The notes beneath the pieces are model-generated. The model was not told where the DNA came from. It saw only the letters and a program-made list of their open reading frames with translations, and made no database searches. A stretch of 58,212 bases of DNA from Streptomyces sp. AW19M42 (GTDB lineage: Bacteria; Actinomycetota; Actinomycetes; Streptomycetales; Streptomycetaceae), in assembly GCA_000470535.1 (NCBI GenBank), contig CBRG010000128.1, positions 1 through 58,212 on the forward strand. The letters are read 5' to 3'. Below, in pieces: positions 34,215-43,302 of this stretch (positions are counted from its first letter, which is position 1; each line of letters opens with the position of its first letter). Both the position numbers and the translations under genes were made by a program.

Positions 34215-37200
34215 GTGGCGGGTATGGAAGTTGCGCTGGTCAGGCTGGCGACGACGGTGCTCGGCACGGTGGCCAAGTCACTGCTCGCGCCGAAGCCCGG
34301 CGCGGGACTGGTCCCGGACCCGGTGCGCCCGCTCCCCCGCCCGGCGAAGCCGGACCGGCTGGCGAAGGTGCTCGGCGGCCGGCTGGAGGCCTCGTACGCC
34401 GGCCTCCCGGAGCACGAGCGGCTGGCGGCCGTCGAAGCGGTCAAGGACACCCTCGCGGCGGCGGGCGCGCTGACGGCGGACCGGCTGTTCGCCGTGAACC
34501 TCGACCCCGAGCGGCTGGGGGCCGGGTTCCCGGCGCCCCCGGCGGGGCTTTCCGAGCACGCGGCCGGGCTGTACCGGGAGCTGCTTGAGCGGTGCTGCGC
34601 GCACGTCGTGGAGCAGCTGACCGCAGAGCCGTCGTTCATGGCGCGGGCGGCGGTGGAGCAGGTGCGCGAGGCCGGACGGACCCGGGCGCTGGTGGAGGAC
34701 GTACGGGACCGGCTCGGCCCGCGCGCGGACGCGGGCGCACTGGACTTCGAGCGGCGGTACACGGAGTTCGTGGCCGCGACGCACAGCCGGATGGGGCTGT
34801 TCGGGCTGACGCTGGGGCGCTCTGCGGGTGAGTGGCCGCTGGAGACGGCCTACATCAGTCTGACGGTGAGCAGCGAGGCCGTCCGGCAGGACGGGGTGGA
34901 GCACCCGGCCGTGGTGACGGTCTCCGTCGAGCAGGCGCTGTCCGGGACGAGACGACTGCTGCTGCGCGGTCCGGCCGGCTCCGGCAAGAGCACCCTGGTG
35001 CAGTGGCTCGCGGTGAACACCGCCCGGCGGACGTTCCGCGGTGAGCTGGCGGACTGGAACCGCTGCGTGCCGTTCGTCCTGCGGCTGCGCGCGTTCACCT
35101 CGGACGAGCGGCTGCCGGGCCCGGAGGACTTCCTGCGCGCGGCGGGCGTTCCGTTGCACGGCGCGGCGCCCTCGGGCTGGGCGGACCGGCTGCTGTCGGA
35201 GGGGCGCGGCCTGGTGCTGGTGGACGGGGTCGACGAGGTCCCGATGCGGCTGCGCCGGCGTACCGAGAAGTGGCTGAAGGACCTGATCGCGGCGTACCCG
35301 GAATCCCGGTACGTGGTGACGACCCGGCCGTCCGCCGTTCCGGAGAGCTGGCTGTCCGGGTCCGGATTCGAGGCGCACTCCCTGATGGCGATGGGGAAGA
35401 AGGACATCCGCGCCTTCATCGAGCACTGGCACACGGCCGCGCACTCCGAGTGCGTCTCCGACGAGGAGCGCGAGCAGCTCGACGGGTACGAGGCCTCCCT
35501 GTGGCGCGCCGTGGGGACGCGGCGCGACCTGGGCCGGCTCGCGACGAACCCGCTCATGTGCGCACTGCTGTGCGCGCTGAACCGGGACCGGCGCACGCAA
35601 CTTCCACGCGCCCGGAAGGAGTTGTACGACGCCGCGCTGGACATGCTGCTCGTGCGGCGCGACACGGAACGCGACATCGTCGGGGTCGAGGGCGTCGACC
35701 TGACCCGGGACGAGCAGACGGCGCTGCTCCAACGGCTGGCGTACTGGCTGATCCGCAACGGGCAGGCGGAGGCCGACCACGAAGAGGCCCTGGCGATGGT
35801 GACCGAGTGGCTGACGGCGATGTCCCAGGTCCGGGGCAGCCCGGAGGACGTGTTCGCGCACCTCCTGATCAGGAGCGGGCTGCTGAGGGAACCCGCGCCG
35901 GGGGCGGTCGGGTTCGTGCACCGGACGTTCCAGGACTACCTGGGGGCCAAGGCGGCGGTGGAGGCCCGGGACTTCGGGGTGCTCGTCAAGCACGCCCACG
36001 ACGACCAGTGGCACGACGTGGTGCAGATGGCGGTGGGCCACGCCCGCGCCGAGGAACGGGCGCGGCTGCTGCGGCAGTTGCTGAGACGGGCGACCCAGAC
36101 CCGCAAGCACCACAACCGGCTGGTGCTGCTGGCGGCGGCGAGCCTGGAGCACGCCCCGGAGCTGGATCCCGCCGTGCGGGCCGAGGTCCAGCGGCAGACG
36201 GCGGAGCTGCTGCCGCCGCGCAGCCGCGAGGAGGCGGAGGGGCTGGCCGCCCTCGGGGAAGTTGTCCTTGAGCTGCTGCCGGGGCCTGAGGAGGTGTCGC
36301 ATGAGTGGGCTGTGGGCTATGTGGTACTGGCGGCGGCCCTGGTGGGCGGCGATGCGGCGTACGAGGTGGTGAAGGGGTACCGGGACGACGAGCGGATCTC
36401 GGTGGCCTCGCACCTGTGCGAGGCCTGGAGTTGTTTCGACACCGACACCTTCGCCCGGGAAGTACTCGCGGCGAGGGCCTGGGACACCGTTCACGTGTCG
36501 GTAGCGACTGCCGAGCAGCTGGCGGCACTGCGATACGTGCCCGAGGCCCGCGCGATCCGCTTGCTCGGCGCCCACGCGGACCTCTCCCCGCTGACCCTCC
36601 GCCGTGGGATGGAGAAGCTCTTCGTCTTCAACAACAAGGACCTGACCGACATCACCCCGATGGCCTCGATGCGCTCACTCACCGAGGTGGGACTCAGCCT
36701 GTGCCCGCAGGTCCGTGATCTGAGCCCGCTGGCGGACCTGCCGCTGATCTGGCTCACTCTGAACCGGCTGCATCCCGACGTGGCGGCGGAACAACTGGAG
36801 CCGTTCACAGACGTACGCACGCTGACCCTGGGCAACCACCTCCGGGCGCGCAGCATCGGTGAACTGCCGCTGGGCCGACACCTCAAGTCGCTGACCCTTC
36901 TCTGGGAGGCCAAAGCCTTGAGCCTGGAGGGAATCGAACAGTGGACCGAGCTGGACCAGCTCGGCCTGCGCAGCCTGGCGCAGCTTCAACAACTGTGCAG
37001 GACACGGGCCTTCGGCCGCCTGCATCGCCTCAGCCTGGAGTCGATGGAGGGTCTGGACCTGGCCGTACTGACCGGCCCGGCCTCCCTCCGCACGCTCACC
37101 CTCAGCCGCTGTCACCTCCAGCGCGGACTCGAACCGCTACGGGAGCTGTCCGCACTGACGCAGCTCAGCCTGTTCGCCCCGCCCGGGGAGAGCCCGTACG

Positions 37201-37310
37201 ACCTGACCCCCCTGGCAGGTCTCGACGCCCTTACGATCACCCTCGGCAGCGACACACCGACGATCGGGAACGACCTCTTCCCGCCCGAACGCATCGTGCG
37301 CCCGAGCTGA
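34215..37310 (+). CDS. NACHT-domain NTPase with C-terminal leucine-rich repeats (bacterial NLR-like)
   Basis: The 1031-residue protein has three parts. Residues 1-235 are a helical N-terminal domain like those found ahead of actinobacterial NACHTs. The NACHT NTPase follows, with Walker A GPAGSGKST (252-260), an extended Walker B LVDGVDE (337-341) with two acidic residues, and the NPL motif near 445 (GxP-like). A helical region comes next, and about 780-1015 are LRR-like repeats (ITPMASMRSLTEV, LSPLADLPLIW). Bacterial NACHT proteins (bNACHT) are antiphage NLRs: the LRR or other C-terminus senses and the N-terminus acts as effector. I chose the GTG at 34215 with GGGGAGGA six bases upstream. It stands alone between metabolic genes, without an obvious partner. 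Confidence 0.9.
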   Translation: MAGMEVALVRLATTVLGTVAKSLLAPKPGAGLVPDPVRPLPRPAKPDRLAKVLGGRLEASYAGLPEHERLAAVEAVKDTLAAAGALTADRLFAVNLDPERLGAGFPAPPAGLSEHAAGLYRELLERCCAHVVEQLTAEPSFMARAAVEQVREAGRTRALVEDVRDRLGPRADAGALDFERRYTEFVAATHSRMGLFGLTLGRSAGEWPLETAYISLTVSSEAVRQDGVEHPAVVTVSVEQALSGTRRLLLRGPAGSGKSTLVQWLAVNTARRTFRGELADWNRCVPFVLRLRAFTSDERLPGPEDFLRAAGVPLHGAAPSGWADRLLSEGRGLVLVDGVDEVPMRLRRRTEKWLKDLIAAYPESRYVVTTRPSAVPESWLSGSGFEAHSLMAMGKKDIRAFIEHWHTAAHSECVSDEEREQLDGYEASLWRAVGTRRDLGRLATNPLMCALLCALNRDRRTQLPRARKELYDAALDMLLVRRDTERDIVGVEGVDLTRDEQTALLQRLAYWLIRNGQAEADHEEALAMVTEWLTAMSQVRGSPEDVFAHLLIRSGLLREPAPGAVGFVHRTFQDYLGAKAAVEARDFGVLVKHAHDDQWHDVVQMAVGHARAEERARLLRQLLRRATQTRKHHNRLVLLAAASLEHAPELDPAVRAEVQRQTAELLPPRSREEAEGLAALGEVVLELLPGPEEVSHEWAVGYVVLAAALVGGDAAYEVVKGYRDDERISVASHLCEAWSCFDTDTFAREVLAARAWDTVHVSVATAEQLAALRYVPEARAIRLLGAHADLSPLTLRRGMEKLFVFNNKDLTDITPMASMRSLTEVGLSLCPQVRDLSPLADLPLIWLTLNRLHPDVAAEQLEPFTDVRTLTLGNHLRARSIGELPLGRHLKSLTLLWEAKALSLEGIEQWTELDQLGLRSLAQLQQLCRTRAFGRLHRLSLESMEGLDLAVLTGPASLRTLTLSRCHLQRGLEPLRELSALTQLSLFAPPGESPYDLTPLAGLDALTITLGSDTPTIGNDLFPPERIVRPS

Positions 37311-37320
37311 GGAACACGCC

Positions 37321-38034
37321 CTACGCCCCCGCCGCCCCCAGCAACTCCCCCGCCGCATAAGTCACCGCCATCGCCACCGCTCCACCGCCCATGTTCCGCA
37401 GCACCGCCGGGCTCACCGCCGCGTTCCCCAGCCGGGCGCTCCACCAGCCCGTCAGGGCGAGGGCGGCGAGCACCGAGAGCACGGTGACCAGCAGTCGCAG
37501 CGAGGTCGGGGGCAGCACGATGGCCAGGAGCGGCAGCAGCGCGCCCACCGTGAAGGCCAGGAAGCTGGCGCCCGCCGCGTGCCAGGGGTTGGTCAGGTCG
37601 TCCGGGTCGATGCCCAGCTCCACCTCTGCGTGGGCGCGCAGCGCGTCGCGTTCGGTGAGCTGGACAGCTGCCTCGCGGGCGACCTCGCGGCTCAGGCCCT
37701 TGTCCTCCAGCAGTCCGGTGAGCTCGGCGAGTTCTGCCTCCGGCGTCTCCTGGAGCTCGCGCTCCTCCGTGGCGAGTGCGGCCTTCTCCGAGTCGCGCTG
37801 GGTGGAGACCGACACGTACTCGCCCGCGGCCATCGACATGGACCCGGCCAGCAGTCCGGCCAGGCCCGCGGTCAGCAGGGTGCTGCGGTCATCGGTGGCC
37901 CCGGCGACGCCGACGACGAGACCGGCGGTGGAGACCACACCGTCATTGGCGCCGAGCACGGCGGCGCGCAGCCAGTTCAGCCGTGCGCCCATACCCGTGC
38001 TGTGCGGTTCGTGGTGCGCTTGGGGATCGCTCAT
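37321..38034 (-). CDS. VIT1/CCC1-family transporter
   Basis: The 237-residue membrane protein belongs to the vacuolar-iron-transporter family of Fe2+/Mn2+ carriers. It begins with a polar tail and helix 1 LNWLRAAVLGANDGVVSTAGL, typical of the family, then GLAGLLAGSMSMAAGEYVSVSTQRD. A cytosolic helical domain (residues 85-150, rich in Glu, probable metal site) and three more helices follow. Bacterial relatives are poorly studied and probably export iron or manganese from the cytosol. It is convergent with the NACHT gene, with only 10 bp between stops. Confidence 0.9.
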   Translation of the reverse strand: MSDPQAHHEPHSTGMGARLNWLRAAVLGANDGVVSTAGLVVGVAGATDDRSTLLTAGLAGLLAGSMSMAAGEYVSVSTQRDSEKAALATEERELQETPEAELAELTGLLEDKGLSREVAREAAVQLTERDALRAHAEVELGIDPDDLTNPWHAAGASFLAFTVGALLPLLAIVLPPTSLRLLVTVLSVLAALALTGWWSARLGNAAVSPAVLRNMGGGAVAMAVTYAAGELLGAAGA

Positions 38035-38046
38035 CCGGGGATGGTC

Positions 38047-38715
38047 TCACCTCGCGGCGTCACCAGACCCGTACCGATCCACCGGCGTGAACGCGGGGCT
38101 GGTCGCGCCTGCTGGAACCTCCTTCAGGGGTTGGATCAGGTGCCACAGAGCCCGGTGCGAGAACCAGGCGGTCTCCACCATGAAGACGGCGCGGGCCGCG
38201 GGTTCGTCGCCCAGCGGCGGCGAGGCTGAGCCGCCGTGGTGGTTGACCGGTACGTCCAGCTCCGCGCAGACCGCCCAGAGCGGGTCGTAGGCCGGGGAGT
38301 GCAGCTCCGGGACGCCGGAGCCGGGCGGGGCGCCGGGCAGCAGGATGCCGCCGGTGAGCACGGCGTTGTTGGTGCGGCGGACCTCACGGGCCGCCTCCTG
38401 CGGGTCGTTGAGGAGGATCTGGGCGACGCCCGTGCGCCGGCCGGGCGCGGCCGCGCAGAAGTCGGTGGGCCAGCCGTTGTGGGCGCGCAGCCCGGCCCAG
38501 CGCTGTTCGTACTCCGCCCGGGAGGGTGCGGGTGCCATCAGGGAGGCGGAGGGGAAGAAGGGCGGGATGGTGTTGGGGAAGACGACCTCGGCGACGATGC
38601 CGTCCGCCTCCAGGTCCGCGAGGCGGCGCTCCGAGTTCCAGTTGCGGTCGGCGGTGTCGGCCACCAGGTCCTCGTACGGGTTGACGTAGATGGGCACCCT
38701 GCGCCCCGCCGGCTG
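38047..38715 (-). pseudogene. truncated amidohydrolase (both ends missing)
   Basis: The frame encodes the middle of an amidohydrolase of the predicted metal-dependent hydrolase group: PIYVNPYEDLVAD, VFPNTIPPFFPS, LTGGILLPGAPPGSG, AELDVPVNHHGGSASPP and TAWFSHRALWHL. The usual protein has about 400 residues and starts with a metal motif near the N-terminus. Here the first third is gone, cut where TetR coding begins on the other strand. The end after RALWHL is replaced by an unrelated tail. With its N-terminal metal ligands absent, it should be inactive. Confidence 0.78.
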
Positions 38716-39142
38716 GGCCCCGGCCGCCCGGATCCTCTCTGTGGCCCGTGGGCTGCGCCGCGAACTGCGCGCCCGGCCGCATCTGATCGCGATGGTCCAC
38801 GAACGGGGCCTGACGGAACGGATGTTCCTGCCGGCGCAGCGGGCGCTCGTCCATGAGGTGTACGCCGCGGGGCTGCGCGGCGCTCGGGCGGCGGACGCGG
38901 TCCGGGCGGTGCAGTTCCACACCGTCGGCTTCCTGCTGGTGGAGCGGAACCGGGAGCGGTCCCCCGTCCAGTCACCCGGCGAGGGCGATCTGTGGGGCGA
39001 GTCGACGGCCGGCGGCGATCCGGCACTGGCCCGCGCGCCGGCCCGCCCGGCCGACCCCGGCCGACTGTTCGCCACCTCGCTCCGGGCGCCGGTGGACGGG
39101 CTGCTGGCGGGCTCCGGGCCGTCGGAGGGGGACCGGGGGTGA
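38690..39142 (+). pseudogene. truncated TetR-family regulator (ligand domain only)
   Basis: This frame encodes the C-terminal domain of a TetR/AcrR protein: RGLRRELRARPHLIAMVHERG, LVHEVYAAGLRG, VQFHTVGFLLVERNRERSPVQ. The N-terminal helix-turn-helix is missing. The fragment abuts the truncated amidohydrolase in opposite orientation around 38690-38720. The simplest explanation is that both genes were divergent and a deletion removed their shared promoter and both 5' ends. The frame is still open, so the deletion may be recent. Confidence 0.78.
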
Positions 39143-39188
39143 CGGCCGAATAGGGGACTGTCGGTCGCGGCCCGTATTCTCTGTGACC

Positions 39189-40190
39189 ATGCTCGACGAC
39201 CGCCAGACCGCAGCACCGTGGCCGACCGCCTACCCGCAGGGGTACGCGGTCGTCGACGTGGAGACCACCGGCCTCGCACGGGACGACCGGATAATCTCCG
39301 CCGCCGTCTACCGCCTGGACGCGCAGGGCAACGTCGAGGACCACTGGTACACCCTGGTCAACCCGGAGCGGGATCCCGGCCCCGTGTGGATCCACGGGTT
39401 GACCAGTGACGTGCTCGAAGGCGCCCCGCTCTTCCCGGAGATCGCCACCCAGCTCTCCGAACGGCTCACCGGCCGGGTCCTGGTCGCGCACAACGCCGCC
39501 TTCGACTGGTCGATGCTCGCCCGGGAGTACGCGCGCGCCTCGGTGATCGCCCCGGTCCAGCAGCGGTTGTGCACCATCGCGCTCTCGAAGGAGCTGCGGC
39601 TGCCGCTGCCCAACCACAAGCTGGAGTCGCTGGCCGCGCACTTCGGGGTCGTGCAGCAGCGCGCGCACCACGCGCTGGACGACGCCCGGGTGCTGGCCGA
39701 GGCGTTCCGCCCGAGTCTGCACGCGGCGGCGGGCGGCGGGCTCAGGCTGCCGCTGCTGGAGTGCCGGGCGCTGACCGAGTGGTCGGACTCCCCCGTCACC
39801 CCCCGGATCGGCCACCAGGCCCCGTACGGCGGCGGCCAGGCCAGCTGGCGCCCCGCGCGTAAGCGTCCGGCCTGCCCGTATCCCAACCCGGGACGGTACG
39901 AGAAGGACAAACCCCTCATGCAGGGCATGCGGGTGGCGTTCTCCGGGGACACCTCGATCGACCGCGAGCTGCTGGAGGACCGGGCGGTGGAGGCCGGCCT
40001 GCACGTGGCGACCAGCGTCTCCCGGCTGACCAGTCTGCTCGTCACCAACGATCCGGACGCGGCGACGTCGAAGACGGTGAAGGCCAAGTCGTTCGGCACC
40101 CCGATCCTGGAGGAGAGCGCGTTCACCCATCTCCTGCGGGACGTGGCCGAGGCGCGGAAGGGCTCGTCGGCCGCGCCGTCATCGGAGTGA
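39189..40190 (+). CDS. DEDDh 3'-5' exonuclease with a C-terminal BRCT domain
   Basis: The 333-residue protein has an N-terminal DnaQ-like exonuclease: VVDVETTG with D23 and E25, HNAAFDWSML, and HHALDDARVLAE carrying the catalytic H and D. After a linker there is a BRCT-like domain from about residue 240 (MRVAFSGDTSIDRELLEDRAVEAG ... TSLLVTN, abridged). Proofreading-type exonucleases joined to BRCT act in DNA repair or replication. The start codon is ATG 39189; a GTG is at 39183. TATTCT (39174-39179) would start transcription within a few bases, so the transcript has almost no leader. Confidence 0.88.
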   Translation: MLDDRQTAAPWPTAYPQGYAVVDVETTGLARDDRIISAAVYRLDAQGNVEDHWYTLVNPERDPGPVWIHGLTSDVLEGAPLFPEIATQLSERLTGRVLVAHNAAFDWSMLAREYARASVIAPVQQRLCTIALSKELRLPLPNHKLESLAAHFGVVQQRAHHALDDARVLAEAFRPSLHAAAGGGLRLPLLECRALTEWSDSPVTPRIGHQAPYGGGQASWRPARKRPACPYPNPGRYEKDKPLMQGMRVAFSGDTSIDRELLEDRAVEAGLHVATSVSRLTSLLVTNDPDAATSKTVKAKSFGTPILEESAFTHLLRDVAEARKGSSAAPSSE

Positions 40191-40254
40191 ACCGGGAGCG
40201 ACTCGCCCGCCCGCCGCTCGCCCGCCGGCGCCCTCGCGTCCCACCCTGTGGCGC

Positions 40255-40488
40255 ATGGCACGTTGCGAGGTATGCGGAAACGACTACGGGATGTCCTTCG
40301 AGGTGCACGCGCAGGGCGCGATTCATGTCTTCGACTGCTTCTCCTGCGCCATTCACCGGATGGCGCCGATCTGTGAGCACTGCCGGGTCCAGGTCATCGG
40401 GCAGGGCGTGGAGGTCGACGGGCACTGGTTCTGCGGCGGCCACTGCGCCCGTGCGGAAGGGAAGGTGGGCATCATCGACAAAGTCTGA
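40255..40488 (+). CDS. small zinc-ribbon protein
   Basis: The 77-residue protein has four pairs of possible zinc ligands: CEVCG (residues 4-8), CFSCAIH, CEHCRV and FCGGHC. This is typical of two zinc-ribbon or treble-clef knuckles. The sequence is compact and acidic without a membrane segment. The function is unknown; it could be a nucleic-acid or protein adaptor. The ATG at 40255 is 64 bp after the exonuclease gene, on the same strand. Confidence 0.8.
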   Translation: MARCEVCGNDYGMSFEVHAQGAIHVFDCFSCAIHRMAPICEHCRVQVIGQGVEVDGHWFCGGHCARAEGKVGIIDKV

Positions 40489-40526
40489 GCACCGGGCACG
40501 GCCCCTTCCCCACCCCCTGCGCGATG

Positions 40527-40559
40527 CACCCCATGACGCGGTTGTACCGTCATGGGGTG
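40527..40559. promoter_or_regulatory. 12-bp inverted repeat covering the SURF1 start codon
   Basis: CACCCCATGACG (40527-40538) and CGTCATGGGGTG (40548-40559) are perfect inverses with a 9-bp spacer; the last three bases of the right arm are the GTG start of SURF1. In RNA it would hide the start; in DNA it could be an operator. Confidence 0.55.
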
Positions 40560-41372
40560 TACCGCTTCCTGTTGACCCGGCAGTGGCTGATCCTCGCCCT
40601 CCTCGCCCTCGTCATGATCCCCACGATGATCGAGCTGGGCTTCTGGCAGCTGCACCGGCATGAGCACAAGGTCGCGCAGAACACCCTGATCTCGCACAAC
40701 CTCAAGGCGAAACCGGTTCCGGTCGCCGCACTCACCTCGCCCGGCCACGTGGTTCCGCGCTCCGACTACTGGCGTGCGGTGAAGGCCACCGGGACGTACG
40801 ACGAGAAGCACGAGGTCGTGGTGCGGCGCAGGACGTCCACCGACGGCAGCATCGGCTTCCACGTGCTCGTCCCGTTCGCCCTCAAGGGCGGCGGCACGGT
40901 CATGATCAACCGGGGCTGGATCGCCACCGCCGACGACCAGCGCGCCTTCCCCGACGTACCGGCCGCGCCGAAGGGCGAGGTGACGGTCACCGGCCGGCTC
41001 AAGGCCGACGAGACGACGGGCAGCAGCGGCATCAAGGACCTCTCGGACCTGCCGGACCGCCAGGTGATGCTGATCAACAGCGCCCAGCAGGCCAAGCTGC
41101 TCTCCCGGCCGGTGCTCGGCGGCTACCTGGAACAGACGGGGCCGGTGCCGTCCGGCGGCAAACCGGAACTGATCGAGGCCCCCGACGACAGCTCCATCGG
41201 CCCGCACATGGCGTACGCCGTGCAGTGGTGGCTGTTCGCCGCCGGGGTGCCGGTCGGCTACGTGGTGCTGGCCCGCCGGGAGAAGCGCGACCTGGTGGCG
41301 GCCGCGGCCGAGGCCGCCGAGGCGCAGGACTCCGCGGCGGAGCCCGGGAAGCCCGAGCCCGCGAAGGCCTGA
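40557..41372 (+). CDS. SURF1-family cytochrome-oxidase assembly protein
   Basis: The 271-residue protein has the SURF1 topology: one N-terminal helix (WLILALLALVMIPTMIELGFWQLHRH), a large external beta domain containing the family motif INRGWI, and a C-terminal helix (MAYAVQWWLFAAGVPVGYVVL). It ends in a charged Ala/Glu-rich tail. SURF1 helps insert haem a into subunit I of cytochrome c oxidase. I chose the GTG at 40557 (VYRFLL) because homologues usually begin there. An ATG 33 bp upstream (40524) is possible. An inverted repeat covers the GTG. Confidence 0.88.
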   Translation: MYRFLLTRQWLILALLALVMIPTMIELGFWQLHRHEHKVAQNTLISHNLKAKPVPVAALTSPGHVVPRSDYWRAVKATGTYDEKHEVVVRRRTSTDGSIGFHVLVPFALKGGGTVMINRGWIATADDQRAFPDVPAAPKGEVTVTGRLKADETTGSSGIKDLSDLPDRQVMLINSAQQAKLLSRPVLGGYLEQTGPVPSGGKPELIEAPDDSSIGPHMAYAVQWWLFAAGVPVGYVVLARREKRDLVAAAAEAAEAQDSAAEPGKPEPAKA

Positions 41373-41486
41373 CGGCGTGTCGGGCCCGCGCCCGGCCGTA
41401 CGGCGCCGTCGCCCGGCGGGGTGACTCCCGCCTCACGTCGGACAGCGGCTGCTTAGCCGGAGCCATGTTCGGGAACACGCCAGAAC

Positions 41487-43298
41487 GTGACACCACTCAT
41501 CGAGGACTACGCCCTCATCGGCGATCTCCAGACAGCTGCCCTGGTCGGAAAGAACGGTTCTGTCGACTGGCTCTGCCTGCCCCGCTTCGACTCGGGCGCC
41601 TGCTTCGCCGCCCTGCTCGGTGACGAGGACAACGGCCACTGGCGCATCGCACCGCAGGGCGCGGACACCTGTACCCGACGCGCCTACGCCGGTGAATCCC
41701 TCGTCCTGGAGACCTTCTGGGAGACCCGCACCGGCACGGTCAAGGTCATCGACTTCATGCCGCAGCGCGACCAGGAACCCGACGTGATGCGGATCATCGA
41801 GGGGATCAGCGGCACCGTCGACATGGCCTCCGTGCTCCGGCTGCGCTTCGACTTCGGCTCCGTCGTGCCCTGGGTGCGCCGCTCGCAGGGCCACCGGGTG
41901 GCGGTCGCGGGGCCGGACTCCGCCTGGCTGCGCAGCGAGCCGCCGGTCAAGACCTGGGGCCAGCAGTTCTCCACCTGCTCCTCGTTCAGCGTCTCCGCCG
42001 GGGAACAGGTGGCCTTCGTCCTGACCTGGCACCCCTCGCACTCGCCCCGGCCCGATCTGGTCGACCCGTTCGAGGCGCTGGAGAACACCCTCACCGACTG
42101 GGCCGCGTGGTCCGCGCGCTGCAAGTACCAGGGGCCCTACCGGGAAGCGGTGATCCGCTCCCTGATCACCCTGAAGGCGCTCACCTTCGGCCCGACCGGC
42201 GGCATCGTGGCGGCCCCCACCACCTCGCTGCCCGAGGAGATCGGCGGCGTACGGAACTGGGACTACCGCTTCTGCTGGCTGCGGGACTCCACACTCACCC
42301 TCGGCGCCCTGATCTCGGCCGGCTATCTGGAGGAGGCCGGCGCCTGGCGGGACTGGCTGCTGCGCGCCGTCGCCGGGGACCCGGCCGATCTGCAGATCAT
42401 GTACGGACTCGCGGGCGAGCGCAGACTGCCCGAATCGGAACTGTCGTGGCTGCGCGGTTACGAGAACTCCGCCCCGGTCCGGATCGGCAACGCCGCGGTC
42501 CGACAGCGTCAGCTCGATGTGTACGGGGAGGTCATCGACTCGCTCCGGCTGGCCCGCGACGCGGGTCTGGGCGACAAACCGCATGCCTGGAACCTCCAGC
42601 TCAGCCTGCTCGGTTTCCTGGAGTCGACCTGGCGCGAGCCGGACGAGGGCCTGTGGGAGATCCGCGGCCAGCGCCGCCACTTCGTGCACTCCAAGGTGAT
42701 GGCCTGGGTGGCGGCCGACCGGGCCGTGCGCAGCCTGGAGGAGGACCCGTCGCTGACCGGCGACGCCGACCGCTGGCGGGCGATGCGGGACGCCGTGCAC
42801 CGGGAGGTCTGCGAGAAGGGGTACGACCCGGTGCGCAACACCTTCACCCAGTCGTACGGATCACAAGACCTGGACGCCGCGACCCTGCTGATCGCCAGGA
42901 CCGGCTTCCTGCCGCCCGACGACCCGCGCCTCATCGGGACGGTGGACGCGGTCCGCGCCGAACTCGGCTGTGACGGGCTGGTGCGCCGCTACAGCACCGA
43001 CGGCCCCTCGATCGACGGCCTGCCGGGCGGCGAGGGCGCCTTCCTGGCCTGCTCGTTCTGGCTGGCGGACGCGCTGCGGATGACGGGGCGCACCGAGGAG
43101 GCCACCGAGCTGTTCGAGCGGCTGCTGGCCCTCCGTAACGACGTGGGGCTGCTGGCCGAGGAGTACGACACCGCCGGGCAGCGTCAGCTGGGCAACTTCC
43201 CGCAGGCCTTCAGCCACGTCGGGCTGGTCGGTACGGCGGTGGCACTGGCCGAGGCGCGGGCCCCCGGGGACACCGCACCGGGCGAGGCGGCAGGATAG
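41487..43298 (+). CDS. glycoside hydrolase family 15 protein (glucoamylase/trehalase-like)
   Basis: The 603-residue cytosolic GH15 protein has an N-terminal beta domain (TPLIEDYALIGDLQTAALVG, with NGSVDWLCLPRFDS near residue 30) and a C-terminal alpha/alpha toroid. The toroid contains GGVRNWDYRFCWLRDS near 255 and a conserved HSKVMAWVAADRAVR. Mycobacterial homologues are trehalases, and others are glucodextranases or glucoamylases, so hydrolysis of an alpha-glucoside such as trehalose is likely. There is no signal peptide. The GTG at 41487 starts the frame. The SDR gene follows 4 bp after the stop. Confidence 0.9.
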   Translation: MTPLIEDYALIGDLQTAALVGKNGSVDWLCLPRFDSGACFAALLGDEDNGHWRIAPQGADTCTRRAYAGESLVLETFWETRTGTVKVIDFMPQRDQEPDVMRIIEGISGTVDMASVLRLRFDFGSVVPWVRRSQGHRVAVAGPDSAWLRSEPPVKTWGQQFSTCSSFSVSAGEQVAFVLTWHPSHSPRPDLVDPFEALENTLTDWAAWSARCKYQGPYREAVIRSLITLKALTFGPTGGIVAAPTTSLPEEIGGVRNWDYRFCWLRDSTLTLGALISAGYLEEAGAWRDWLLRAVAGDPADLQIMYGLAGERRLPESELSWLRGYENSAPVRIGNAAVRQRQLDVYGEVIDSLRLARDAGLGDKPHAWNLQLSLLGFLESTWREPDEGLWEIRGQRRHFVHSKVMAWVAADRAVRSLEEDPSLTGDADRWRAMRDAVHREVCEKGYDPVRNTFTQSYGSQDLDAATLLIARTGFLPPDDPRLIGTVDAVRAELGCDGLVRRYSTDGPSIDGLPGGEGAFLACSFWLADALRMTGRTEEATELFERLLALRNDVGLLAEEYDTAGQRQLGNFPQAFSHVGLVGTAVALAEARAPGDTAPGEAAG

Positions 43299-43302
43299 AG
43301 CC

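Noticed and set aside
34278..36575. 765-codon frame on the minus strand
   Set aside because: It is antisense to the NACHT gene, is His/Arg/Gln/Pro-rich, and has no recognisable motif.
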